Below are positions 37,614 through 45,600 of a DNA stretch of 64,000 nt, piece by piece. The DNA is taken from NCBI RefSeq assembly GCF_022179085.1, contig NZ_BPQE01000013.1, positions 62,001 through 126,000 on the forward strand, given 5' to 3'. How positions within the stretch are numbered: the first letter of the stretch is position 1; each line of letters starts with the position of its first letter. Under the pieces are notes generated by a model, which ran no database searches, was not told where the DNA came from, and was given only the letters and a program-made list of their open reading frames with translations. Both the position numbers and the translations under genes were made by a program. Origin of the DNA: Methylobacterium aerolatum (GTDB taxonomy: Bacteria > Pseudomonadota > Alphaproteobacteria > Rhizobiales > Beijerinckiaceae).

Positions 37614-38016
37614 GAAGCGCGCGCTCCTCTGTATGCGTTATTCCAGATGAGCGAGTTCTAAAGCACAGGCTAAGCGATACAATATGCCAGAGCTGGCGAT
37701 GATCGATTGGTATTCGGCATAATTCTTTGCCGTCCGAAGAAAAAATTTGAACGGCGGCGCAACAGCGATTTTGCGGCGCGAAAAGGGGCCGCGCTCCTCG
37801 CGCCCGCCATCGCGTGCCGATCTCGCCGGCCCTCCCGTCCGCCCTGTTCGCTCCGCGGTACCCGCAGGGTCGCGTCGCTCGCAGAGTCGTGACAGGAAAG
37901 GCGCCTTTCGTGTCACACCGCAAAGCTGACCTGCACCTGTCGTGATTTCACCCGCGCCGTGTTGGGCGCATAAGGCCCTCCTGACGGGGGCGTGGGCGGA
38001 TCGGGACAGGCGGGAG
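37614..38016. other. Divergent promoter region, oxlT and MFS genes
   Basis: 403 bases without a supported gene, AT-richer between 37620 and 37760. On the minus strand TTGTAT-N16-TAGAAC, upstream of oxlT, is a possible -35/-10 pair. A small perfect inverted repeat GCCAG-AG-CTGGC lies at 37686-37697. Both observations are suggestive only. Confidence 0.4.
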
Positions 38017-39297
38017 ATGGACGCGCAGCGGATCGAGGGGGCGGTTCTGGCGGGCGGGCCCGTCGCGGCGGTGGACGGGGCGGCGCCGGTTACAAGCACG
38101 CCCGTCCCGGCCGACACGAAGCGAGCCGAGGGCACCACCTACGGCATTCTGGCGGCGCTCTGCCTGTCGCACCTGCTCAACGACCTGATTCAGTCCCTGG
38201 TCCCGGCGATCTACCCGCTGCTGAAGACGAGCTTCTCCCTCGATTTCGGGCAGATCGGTCTCATCACCCTCACCTTCCAGCTCACCTCGTCGCTGCTCCA
38301 GCCCGTGGTGGGCTTCTATACGGACAAGAAGCCGAGCCCGTTCTCGCTGACGGTGGGCATGACCTGTTCGCTGCTGGGCATCGTGCTGCTCGCTAGCGCA
38401 TGGTCCTACGGCGTGCTGCTGATTGCGGCGGGCATGGTCGGCATCGGCTCCTCCGTCTTCCACCCGGAATCCTCGCGCATGGCACGGGCGGCCTCCGGCG
38501 GCCGCTACGGCCTTGCACAATCCGTCTTCCAGGTGGGCGGGAATACCGGCCAAGCGCTCGGCCCCCTGCTGGCGGCCTTCATCGTCGTGCCGAACGGTCA
38601 GCACAGCGTGCTCTGGTTCTCGCTGGCGGCGCTCGCAGGCATCGGCGTGCTGGCCTGGGTGGGCCGCTGGTACCGGGCGCGGCTGGCGGCGACCGGTCGG
38701 CGCGGCGGCAAGGGCGGCCCCGCCACGGCGCCGCTTCCGCGGGGCAAGATCGTCGCGACGGTGGCGATCCTGATCGTGCTAATCTTCTCCAAATTCTTCT
38801 ACATGGCGAGCATCAACTCGTACTACACGTTCTACTTGATGGAGCGCTTCCACGTCTCGGTGCAGACCTCGCAGCTGTGCCTGTTCGTCTTCCTCGGTTC
38901 GGTGGCGACGGGCACCCTGGTCGGCGGCCCGGTGGGCGACCGGATCGGCCGCAAGGCGGTGATCTGGGGGTCGATCCTCGGCGTGCTGCCCTTCACCCTG
39001 GCCCTGCCCTACGCCAATTTCTGGGTCACGGTGGCGCTCACCGTGCCGATCGGCATGATCCTGGCCTCGGCGATGCCGGCGATCCTCGTCTACGCGCAGG
39101 AATTGCTGCCGGGCCGGGTCGGCTTGGTGGGCGGGCTGTTCTTCGGCCTGTCCTTCGGCATGGGCGGCCTCGGGGCGGCCCTGCTCGGCGAGGTGGCGGA
39201 CCACACGAGCATCGACTTCGTGTACCGCCTCTGCGCCATCCTCCCGGCGATCGGCCTGCTCGCGGCCTTCCTGCCGCGGATCAAACCCACCTCGTGA
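38017..39297 (+). CDS. MFS transporter, Fsr-like
   Basis: 426-residue 12-helix permease resembling the fosmidomycin-resistance (Fsr) subgroup. ILAALCLSHLLNDLIQSLVP in helix 1 is the subgroup hallmark, followed by AIYPLLKTSFSLDFGQIGLI, the A-motif region PVVGFYTDKKPSPFSLTVGM and VGIGSSVFHPESSRMARAAS, another Fsr-type stretch. The first 45 residues form a polar Ala/Pro-rich tail. ATG 38017 has a GGGAG ribosome site. It is divergent from oxlT and lies 245 bases upstream of the GntR gene. The substrate is unknown; export of a metabolite or drug is inferred from the family. Confidence 0.82.
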   Translation: MDAQRIEGAVLAGGPVAAVDGAAPVTSTPVPADTKRAEGTTYGILAALCLSHLLNDLIQSLVPAIYPLLKTSFSLDFGQIGLITLTFQLTSSLLQPVVGFYTDKKPSPFSLTVGMTCSLLGIVLLASAWSYGVLLIAAGMVGIGSSVFHPESSRMARAASGGRYGLAQSVFQVGGNTGQALGPLLAAFIVVPNGQHSVLWFSLAALAGIGVLAWVGRWYRARLAATGRRGGKGGPATAPLPRGKIVATVAILIVLIFSKFFYMASINSYYTFYLMERFHVSVQTSQLCLFVFLGSVATGTLVGGPVGDRIGRKAVIWGSILGVLPFTLALPYANFWVTVALTVPIGMILASAMPAILVYAQELLPGRVGLVGGLFFGLSFGMGGLGAALLGEVADHTSIDFVYRLCAILPAIGLLAAFLPRIKPTS

Positions 39298-39336
39298 GGG
39301 CCTGACCGGAAAGGTCGCGACGATCTTTCGACCCCA

Positions 39337-39368
39337 CGTCGTCACTGCGAGCGCACGCGAAGCAATGG
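39337..39368. repeat. Half copy of family A repeat
   Basis: CGTCGTCACTGCGAGCGCAC then GCGAAGCAATGG between the MFS and gntR genes resembles one arm of family A. Confidence 0.45.
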
Positions 39369-39542
39369 CGGAGGGGGCGCCCTTTCCGGCCGGACACTCA
39401 GGCGAAGGAGAATAGAGGCGAGCGAAGGACTGGCCGGCCAGGCTCCGCGGCGTGCGCGACGGCGCCTCCCTTGCCGGGCGCCGTCTTCCGCGCGCACAAG
39501 GCTCCGTTTCCTCGAAGCCCTCCCGCCCGCGCAGGACTCCCG

Positions 39543-40247
39543 ATGCCCGACGAGCCCGTCGCCTCCCTCCCCGAGCGCAAGCGTGGCGCCGGCGCGAAGA
39601 TCGTCTACGACCTCCTGCGCGACGAGATCCTGAACCTCACCCTCTCGCCGGGCTCGCCCATCGACGAGGTGCAGCTCGGCGAGCGGTTCGGCATGTCCCG
39701 CACGCCGATCCGCGAGGCGCTGGTGCGGCTGGCCGAGGAGGGCTTGGTCAGCACCCTGCCGAATCGCTCGACCATGGTCGCGCAGATCGATTTCCTCAAC
39801 CTGCACACCTATTTCGATGCGCTGGCCCTGATGTACCGGGTCACCACCCGGCTGGCGGCGCAGAACCACCGACCGTCCGACCTGACCGAGATCCGCGCGC
39901 TGCAGGCCGAGTATGCGCGGGCGGTGCAGGCCCAGGACGCCCTGGCCATGATCGCGATCAACGCGGCCTTCCACATCGCGATCGCCGAGGCCGGCCGCAA
40001 CCGCTACTTCACCGGCCTGTCGCGACGCCTCCTCGGCGAGGGGCGGCGGATCCTGCGGCTGTATTACGACAGCTACGACGACCAGTTGCCGATGCACCTC
40101 GTGGACGAACACGAGGAGTTGATCCTGGCCATCGCAGACCGGGACGTCGAGGGCGCCGACCGCCTCGCCAAGGCCCACGCGGAGCAAATCGCCATGCAGG
40201 TACAACGGCTTCTCACCCGACGGGGCGACCTCGACATCGCCCTTTGA
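39543..40247 (+). CDS. GntR-family regulator, FCD subgroup
   Basis: 234 residues. N-terminal winged helix AKIVYDLLRDEILNLTLSPG, SPIDEVQLGERFGMSRTPIR, EALVRLAEEGLVSTLPNRST (residues 18-80). The C-terminal all-helical FCD domain has the metal-binding pattern: Asp/His pairs in INAAFHIAIAEAGRNRYF and MHLVDEHEELILAIADRDVE. These proteins usually repress catabolic genes and respond to an organic acid. A palindrome TTGTCGACAA at 40263-40272, between this gene and the DapA-like gene, fits the FCD operator pattern (GT..AC core), so regulation of the downstream gene is expected. The ATG at 39543 is set by homology to the FCD family N terminus. Confidence 0.87.
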   Translation: MPDEPVASLPERKRGAGAKIVYDLLRDEILNLTLSPGSPIDEVQLGERFGMSRTPIREALVRLAEEGLVSTLPNRSTMVAQIDFLNLHTYFDALALMYRVTTRLAAQNHRPSDLTEIRALQAEYARAVQAQDALAMIAINAAFHIAIAEAGRNRYFTGLSRRLLGEGRRILRLYYDSYDDQLPMHLVDEHEELILAIADRDVEGADRLAKAHAEQIAMQVQRLLTRRGDLDIAL

Positions 40248-40262
40248 CGACCCGCACAATTC

Positions 40263-40272
40263 TTGTCGACAA
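40263..40272. promoter_or_regulatory. Candidate GntR/FCD operator
   Basis: TTGTCGACAA is a perfect palindrome, flanked by ATTC and GAAT that extend the symmetry with a small offset. The core GT-CG-AC matches the FadR/FCD-type pattern. It lies 16 bases after gntR and 87 bases before the DapA-like start. Confidence 0.6.
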
Positions 40273-40358
40273 AAAGAATGCAACGTGCGAGAAGGCGTCG
40301 GCGCGGCGGCCGGGCTCGCGCCCTGTCGTCCTGCCGGCCACGCTCCGAGGAGTCCGCG

Positions 40359-41321
40359 ATGAAGGCCCCGATCTTTTCCGGCGTGATCCCCGCGCTGATG
40401 ACCCCCTGCCGCGCCGACCGCAGCCCCGATTTCGACGCCATGGTCCGCAAGGCCCGCGAGTTGATCGCGGCCGGCATGTCGGCGGTGGTCTATTGCGGCT
40501 CCATGGGTGACTGGCCGCTCCTCACCGACGCGCAGCGCATGGAGGGCGTGGCCCGCCTCGTCGAGGCGGGGATCCCGGTCATCGTCGGCACCGGCGCGGT
40601 CAACACCGCCTCGGCCGTGGCCCATGCCGCCCATGCCGCGAAGGTCGGCGCCAAGGGGCTGATGGTGATCCCCCGCGTCCTGTCGCGCGGATCGTCGCCC
40701 GCCGCCCAGCGCGCCCACTTCAAGGCGATTCTCGCGGCGGCGCCGAACCTGCCGGCGGTGATCTACAACAGCCCCTATTACGGCTTCGCCACCCGCGCCG
40801 ACCTGTTCTTCGCCCTGCGCGAGGAGCACCCGAACCTCGTCGGCTTCAAGGAGTTCGGCGGCCCGGCCGACCTGCGCTACGCCGCCGAAACGATCACCAG
40901 CCGCGACGACGACGTCTCGCTGATGATCGGCGTCGATACGGCGGTGGTCCACGGCTACGTGAATTGCGGCGCGACGGGCGCCATCACCGGCATTGGCAAC
41001 GTCCTGCCCCGCGAGGTGCTGCACCTCTGCGCCCTCTCCCAGGCCGCCGCGAACGGCGACGTGGCCGCCCGCCGCCACGCACAGGAGCTGGAATCGGCGC
41101 TGGCCGTGCTCTCCTCCTTCGACGAGGGGCCGGACCTCGTCCTCTATTTCAAGCACATGATGGTGCTGAAGGGACAGCCGGAGTACGCCCTGCACTTCAA
41201 CGAGACCGACGCCCTGAGCGAGAGCCAGCGGGGCTACGTCGAGGCGCAGCTGCGCCTGTTCGAGGCGTGGTACGCCGGCTGGAGCCGCGAGACCACCGTG
41301 CAGCGGGCCTCGGCCGCGTGA
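40359..41321 (+). CDS. DapA-like lyase/aldolase (DHDPS family)
   Basis: 320-residue TIM-barrel protein of the dihydrodipicolinate synthase/N-acetylneuraminate lyase superfamily, which uses a Schiff-base Lys and acts on 2-oxo acids. Seen: SGVIPALMTPCRADRSPDFD, VVYCGSMGDWPLLTDAQR (replacing the usual G-T-T-G-E), AVIYNSPYYGFATRADL with the catalytic Tyr and LVGFKEFGGPADLRYA with the Lys. The GSMGDW form shows it is not DapA proper; a hydroxyproline- or sugar-acid-type deaminase or aldolase is possible. GAGGAG precedes ATG 40359. It is likely regulated by the adjacent GntR. Confidence 0.78.
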   Translation: MKAPIFSGVIPALMTPCRADRSPDFDAMVRKARELIAAGMSAVVYCGSMGDWPLLTDAQRMEGVARLVEAGIPVIVGTGAVNTASAVAHAAHAAKVGAKGLMVIPRVLSRGSSPAAQRAHFKAILAAAPNLPAVIYNSPYYGFATRADLFFALREEHPNLVGFKEFGGPADLRYAAETITSRDDDVSLMIGVDTAVVHGYVNCGATGAITGIGNVLPREVLHLCALSQAAANGDVAARRHAQELESALAVLSSFDEGPDLVLYFKHMMVLKGQPEYALHFNETDALSESQRGYVEAQLRLFEAWYAGWSRETTVQRASAA

Positions 41322-41459
41322 GGCGCGGCCCCGGCGCCCCGATCCGGGGCGGGGCGGGGCGTGACGCCATCGCGCGCGCCGCACGGAAACGTAGCCGTTC
41401 CTCCGAGCGTAGCCCTCCTGAGTGGGCTGCGGCCCACAGGCGCCTCGGATGGAACGGAC

Positions 41460-42470
41460 ATGGCCCAGAAATCCCTCGCCCGGCAGGTCGTCGTCGTGAC
41501 CGGCGCCTCCTCGGGGATCGGCCTCGCCACGGCCCGCATGGCCGCCGCCCGCGGCGCCCGGGTCGTGCTCGTCGCCCGAAGCACGGAGGCCCTGGACCGG
41601 ATCGCCGCCGGGATCGTCCGCGAGGGCGGCGAGGCGATCGCCGTCGCCGCCGATGTCGGCTACCGCGCGGAGGTCGAGGAGGTGGCGGCCCGGACCCTGG
41701 TGGCCTTCGGCGGGTTCGACACCTGGGTGAACAACGCGGGCCTCACGATCTACGGCCGGCTGGAGGACGTCGATCAGGAGGATCACGAACGGCTGCTGCG
41801 CACGAATTTCTGGGGCACCGTCAACGGCTCCCTCGTGGCAGTGGCACACCTGCGCAAGCACGGCGGCACGCTGATCAATGTCGGATCGGTCGCCAGCGAT
41901 CTCGCCTTCCCGCTGCAGGGCATGTACTCGGCCTCGAAGCACGCGGTGAAGGGCTTCACCGACGCCCTGCGCATGGAGTTGCGCCACGACGATGCGCCCG
42001 TGGCGGTCACGCTCGTCAAGCCGACCTCCATCGACACGCCCCTGCCCCGGCGTGCCCGCAACTACATGGACCGGGAGCCGATGCTGCCGCCACCGGTCTA
42101 CCGGCCGGAGGAAGTGGCCGAGGCGATCCTCTTCGCCGCCGAGCATCCCCGCCGGGACATCGTGGTCGGCGGCGCGGGCAAGCTGTTCACGGCGGGCAAG
42201 GAGTTCGCGCCCGGCGCCTACGACCACCTCGCCGGCTCGATCGTGGCGATGCAGAAACGGCCGGGCAGTCCGCGCCGGCCGGAGGGTGCCCTCCACGCGC
42301 CGCAGGCCGACGACACCGGCCATGTCCGGGGCGACCAGCCCGGCTACGTGATGCGCCGGAGCGCCTACACGCGGGCGAGCCTCCACCCCGTCGCCGCCAC
42401 TTCGGCGGCCATCGGCCTCGGGTTCGCGGCGGCCACCCTGCTTCGCCCGCGCCGGGGACACCGGTCCTGA
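41460..42470 (+). CDS. SDR oxidoreductase with C-terminal membrane helix
   Basis: 336 residues. A classical SDR domain occupies 1-240: VVVTGASSGIGLATARMAAA, then NNAG in TWVNNAGLTIYG, the catalytic Ser in INVGSVASDLAFPLQG and YSASKHAVKG (Tyr-Lys). The C-terminal 90 residues end in a hydrophobic segment ATSAAIGLGFAAATLL before basic residues, suggesting membrane attachment. Such extended SDRs are frequent in rhizobia and methylobacteria. The substrate is unknown. It lies 138 bases after the DapA-like gene and 8 bases before the hydrolase. Confidence 0.78.
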   Translation: MAQKSLARQVVVVTGASSGIGLATARMAAARGARVVLVARSTEALDRIAAGIVREGGEAIAVAADVGYRAEVEEVAARTLVAFGGFDTWVNNAGLTIYGRLEDVDQEDHERLLRTNFWGTVNGSLVAVAHLRKHGGTLINVGSVASDLAFPLQGMYSASKHAVKGFTDALRMELRHDDAPVAVTLVKPTSIDTPLPRRARNYMDREPMLPPPVYRPEEVAEAILFAAEHPRRDIVVGGAGKLFTAGKEFAPGAYDHLAGSIVAMQKRPGSPRRPEGALHAPQADDTGHVRGDQPGYVMRRSAYTRASLHPVAATSAAIGLGFAAATLLRPRRGHRS

Positions 42471-42478
42471 ACGCGCAG

Positions 42479-43354
42479 ATGCCTGTGGCCGCCGCCGAGG
42501 GGGCGCGGGGCGCCGCCGGGCGCAGGATCCTGCTTCTCCCCGGTGGACGGTCCCTGGCCTACGCCGAGGCCGGAGCCGGGCCGCCGGTGGTGCTGATCCA
42601 CGGTGCGGTGATGACCCTGGAGGACCTGTGGTTGCCCCTGGGACCGCGTCTCGCAAGCCGCCACCGGGTCGTGGCCGTGGACCGCCCCGGCCACGGCCTC
42701 AGTGTCCGGCGGCGCCTCGTCGATGCCTCACCCTGGCGGCAGGCGCGGCTGATCCGCGATGCGCTCGATGAGCTCGGCCTCGAGAGACCGGTGCTTGTCG
42801 GCCATTCCTTCGGCGCCACCGTCGCCCTGTGCCTCGCCCTGGCCCATCCCGAGTCGGTGGCGGGGGTCGTGGCGTTGGCGCCCCTCTGCTTCCCGGAGCC
42901 GCGCCTGGAGCAGGCCCTGTTCGGGTTGCGGGCGGTGCCGGGTGCCGGGGAGACGCTGGCGCTTCTCCTGTCGGGCGCCCTCGATCCGGTGCTTCTGCCG
43001 CTCCTCTGGCGGGCGATCTTCCTGCCGCAGGCGGTGCCCGCGGACTTCGCACGCCGGTTCCCCTGGGAGCGCGCCTCAGGGGCCGCCCGCATGGTCGCCG
43101 AGGGCGAAGATTCCATGAGCCTCACGCCGGCACTGTTCAGGGCCATCGGCGACTATGGCTCGTGCCGGGTGCCGGTGAAGATCCTGGGCGGCTCGGCCGA
43201 CATCGTGGTGCACAATGCACTCCACGGCCTTCCGGCGGCCCTGATGATGCCCGCAGCCCGGTTCGACTGGATCTTTGGGGCCGGACACATGCTCCACCAC
43301 TTCCACCAGGACCGGATCGCGGCGGAGGTGGAGCAGTTGGCGGCGGGAGGCTGA
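42479..43354 (+). CDS. Alpha/beta-fold hydrolase
   Basis: 291 residues. Oxyanion region PPVVLIHGAVMTLEDLW, conserved VVAVDRPGHGLSVRRR, nucleophile elbow LVGHSFGATVALCLALAHPE with Ser near residue 112, acid Asp in ILGGSADIVVH and base His in FGAGHMLHHF. It lacks a signal peptide. The substrate is not predictable; relatives include esterases, haloperoxidase-like and meta-cleavage hydrolases. ATG 42479 is 8 bases after the SDR stop, so the two genes form one unit. A family A repeat follows its stop. Confidence 0.8.
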   Translation: MPVAAAEGARGAAGRRILLLPGGRSLAYAEAGAGPPVVLIHGAVMTLEDLWLPLGPRLASRHRVVAVDRPGHGLSVRRRLVDASPWRQARLIRDALDELGLERPVLVGHSFGATVALCLALAHPESVAGVVALAPLCFPEPRLEQALFGLRAVPGAGETLALLLSGALDPVLLPLLWRAIFLPQAVPADFARRFPWERASGAARMVAEGEDSMSLTPALFRAIGDYGSCRVPVKILGGSADIVVHNALHGLPAALMMPAARFDWIFGAGHMLHHFHQDRIAAEVEQLAAGG

Positions 43355-43360
43355 ATCCTC

Positions 43361-43455
43361 GCGTCATTGCGAGCGCAGCGAAGCAATCCAGGGATTCGCC
43401 ACCTCTGGAAGCGTCCCGCTACCCTGGATTGCTTCACTCCGTTCGCAATGACGAC
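43361..43455. repeat. Intergenic hairpin repeat, family A
   Basis: Left arm GCGTCATTGCGAGCGCAGCG then AAGCAATCCAGGG; right arm TACCCTGGATTGCTTCACTC then CGTTCGCAATGACG. It sits between the convergent hydrolase and transketolase genes. Confidence 0.8.
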
Positions 43456-43471
43456 GTTTCGAAAGAATCCC

Positions 43472-45457
43472 TCACCCGAGCCGCGCCCGCGCCGCCTCCG
43501 CCACCGCCTCGGCCGTCAGCCCGAAATGGCGGATGAGGTCTTCGGGCGAACCCGAGGCGCCGAAGCTGGTCATGCCGACGAAGCCGCCCTCCTCGCCGAT
43601 CCAGCGGTCCCAGCCGAAGCGGAGCGCCGCCTCGACGGCCACCCGCACCGTGTCCTTGGCGATCACGCTCGCCCGGTAGCCCGCATCCTGCTGCGCGAAG
43701 AGTTCCCAGGAAGGCATCGAGACCACCGCCGTCGGCACGCCCTCGCGCTGAAGTGCGTCCCGTGCCGCGAGCGCCAGGGCGACCTCCGAGCCGGTGCCGA
43801 TGAGGGTGACGCGGCGCTTGCCCTCGGCCTCGGCCAGCACGTAGGCACCCCGGGCGCAGAGGTTCTTGCCCCCGCCGCCCCGGCGCACCACGGGCAGGTC
43901 CTGACGCGAGCACACGAGCGAGGTCGGCCCCGAGCGGTTGGCGAGCGCGAGCTCCCAGCACTCGGCCGCCTCGGTGGCGTCGGCCGGGCGCAGCACCAGC
44001 ATGTTCGGGATCGCCCTGAGGCTCGCGAGGTACTCCACGGGCTGGTGGGTCGGGCCGTTGCGGCCGATGGCGATGGAATCGTGGCTGTAGACGGTGATGA
44101 CCGGCAGGTTCATCAGCGCCGCCATGCGCAGAGACGGGCGCATGTAGTCGGAGAAGACGAGGTAGGTCGCCCCCACCGGCACGAGGCCGCCATGGGCGAC
44201 GATGCCGTTCATCATCGAGCCCATGGCGTGCTCGCGGATGCCGTAATGCAGGTAGCGCCCGCCCCGGTTTTGCGCCGTGAAGGCGGGCAGCGTCTGCTTG
44301 TGCTTGGTCGGGCCTTCGAGGTCGGGGGCACCGGGGAAGAGTTCGGGGATTGCGGTGGCGAGTTCGCCCACGATCTCGGCGGAGATCTCGATGCTCGGCC
44401 GCGCGGTGCCGGCCTCGGCCAGCCGATCGCGGATCGTGCGCAGGGTCTCGCGCCAATCCCCGGGGAGATGCCCGGCGCTCACCCGGTCGAAGGCGGCGCG
44501 GGCTGCGGCGGGGGCCGTCTCGCGGCGCTGCCGCCACGCCTCGTAGACCGGGCGGTTGCGGCCGCCGACGCCCTCACGCCACGCGGCGGCGACGTCCTCC
44601 GGCACGGTGAAGGGCGGATACGTCCAGCCCTTGGCCGCCCGCGCCTCGGTGAGGTCGCTCGCCAGGACGCGTCCGCCATGGGCACCGCGCTGGCCCTCCA
44701 GGCGCGGCAGGCCCTTCCCGATCACCGTGCGGCAGGCGATCATGCTCGGGCGCGGGTCGGCCTTGGCCGCCTCGATGGCCGCCGAGACCGCCTCGACATC
44801 GTGCCCGTCGGCCTCCAGCACCTGCCAGCCGGCAGCCCGGAATCGAGCGCGCACGTCCTCCGAGATCGAGAGCGTGGTGGGGCCGTCATCGGTGATGAGG
44901 TTGTCGTCCCACAGGACGATGAGGCGACCGAGTTGCAGGTGGCCGGCCAGCGAGATCACCTCGTGAGCGACGCCCTCCTGCAGGCAGCCGTCGCCGACGA
45001 TGCAGTAGGTGTGATGATCGACGAAGTCCCGTCCGTGCTCGGCGGCGAGCCGCGCCTCGGCCACCGCCATGCCGACGGCGTTGGCGATGCCCTGCCCGAG
45101 CGGCCCGGTGGTGGTCTCGATGCCGTGCTCCGGGGCGATCTCCGGGTGGCCGTGGGTGTTCGAGCCGAGCACGCGGAAGTTGCGGATCTGGCCCATCCCC
45201 ATGCCCGGATAGCCGGAGAGATGGAGCGCCGCGTAGAGCAGCATCGAGCCGTGGCCGTTCGAGAGCACGAACCGGTCGCGGTCGGGCCAGGTCGGATCCT
45301 GCGGGGCGCAGCGCAGGTGGCGGGTGAACAGCGCCACCGCCATCTCCGCGCAGCCGAGCGGCGCGCCGGGATGCCCGTCCGTCGCCCGCTCGATGGCGTC
45401 GAGGGCGAGGAACCGGATGGCGTCGGCCATGCGGGCGGTGAGGGCGGGATCGGACAT
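43472..45457 (-). CDS. tkt: Transketolase, full length
   Basis: 661-residue TPP enzyme transferring two-carbon units between sugar phosphates. N-terminal MADAIRFLALDAIERATDGH, then HPGAPLGCAEMAVALFT, the TPP/Mg motif CIVGDGCLQEGVAHEVISLA to IVLWDDN, the Pyr domain HYGIREHAMGSMMNGIVAHG and the C-terminal FGWDRWIGEEGGFVGMTSFG. Length and motifs match TktA-type. ATG 45457 was chosen because the frame upstream encodes repeat-derived sequence. Last gene of the leftward group; separated from the TRAP gene by a family B palindrome, so it may have its own promoter. In methylotrophs it could also serve pentose-phosphate needs. Confidence 0.9.
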   Translation of the reverse strand: MSDPALTARMADAIRFLALDAIERATDGHPGAPLGCAEMAVALFTRHLRCAPQDPTWPDRDRFVLSNGHGSMLLYAALHLSGYPGMGMGQIRNFRVLGSNTHGHPEIAPEHGIETTTGPLGQGIANAVGMAVAEARLAAEHGRDFVDHHTYCIVGDGCLQEGVAHEVISLAGHLQLGRLIVLWDDNLITDDGPTTLSISEDVRARFRAAGWQVLEADGHDVEAVSAAIEAAKADPRPSMIACRTVIGKGLPRLEGQRGAHGGRVLASDLTEARAAKGWTYPPFTVPEDVAAAWREGVGGRNRPVYEAWRQRRETAPAAARAAFDRVSAGHLPGDWRETLRTIRDRLAEAGTARPSIEISAEIVGELATAIPELFPGAPDLEGPTKHKQTLPAFTAQNRGGRYLHYGIREHAMGSMMNGIVAHGGLVPVGATYLVFSDYMRPSLRMAALMNLPVITVYSHDSIAIGRNGPTHQPVEYLASLRAIPNMLVLRPADATEAAECWELALANRSGPTSLVCSRQDLPVVRRGGGGKNLCARGAYVLAEAEGKRRVTLIGTGSEVALALAARDALQREGVPTAVVSMPSWELFAQQDAGYRASVIAKDTVRVAVEAALRFGWDRWIGEEGGFVGMTSFGASGSPEDLIRHFGLTAEAVAEAARARLG

Positions 45458-45480
45458 GGCGGGGCTCGGGTTGGAAGGCG

Positions 45481-45589
45481 CCCCTCCCCCTTGCGGGGAG
45501 GAGTAAGGGGGTTGGGGGTGGTGCCGGATGAGGCTCGACGGTGCCTTCTGCACCACCCCCGGCCCTGCCCCTCCCCGCAAGGGGGAGGG
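45481..45589. repeat. Large palindromic repeat, family B
   Basis: Outer arms of 20 bp (CCTCCCCCTTGCGGGGAGG type, 45482-45501 with 45570-45589) and inner arms GGGGGTGGTGC / GCACCACCCCC (45514-45524 and 45550-45560). A central GAGGCTCGACGG resembles GAGGCTCGATGG at 20750-20761 in the other family B element. Confidence 0.75.
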
Positions 45590-45600
45590 AATGCGTCAGC

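Noticed and set aside
13164-43455. Family A repeats considered as a CRISPR array
   Set aside because: Copies are palindromic, kilobases apart and not regularly spaced; no cas genes are present.
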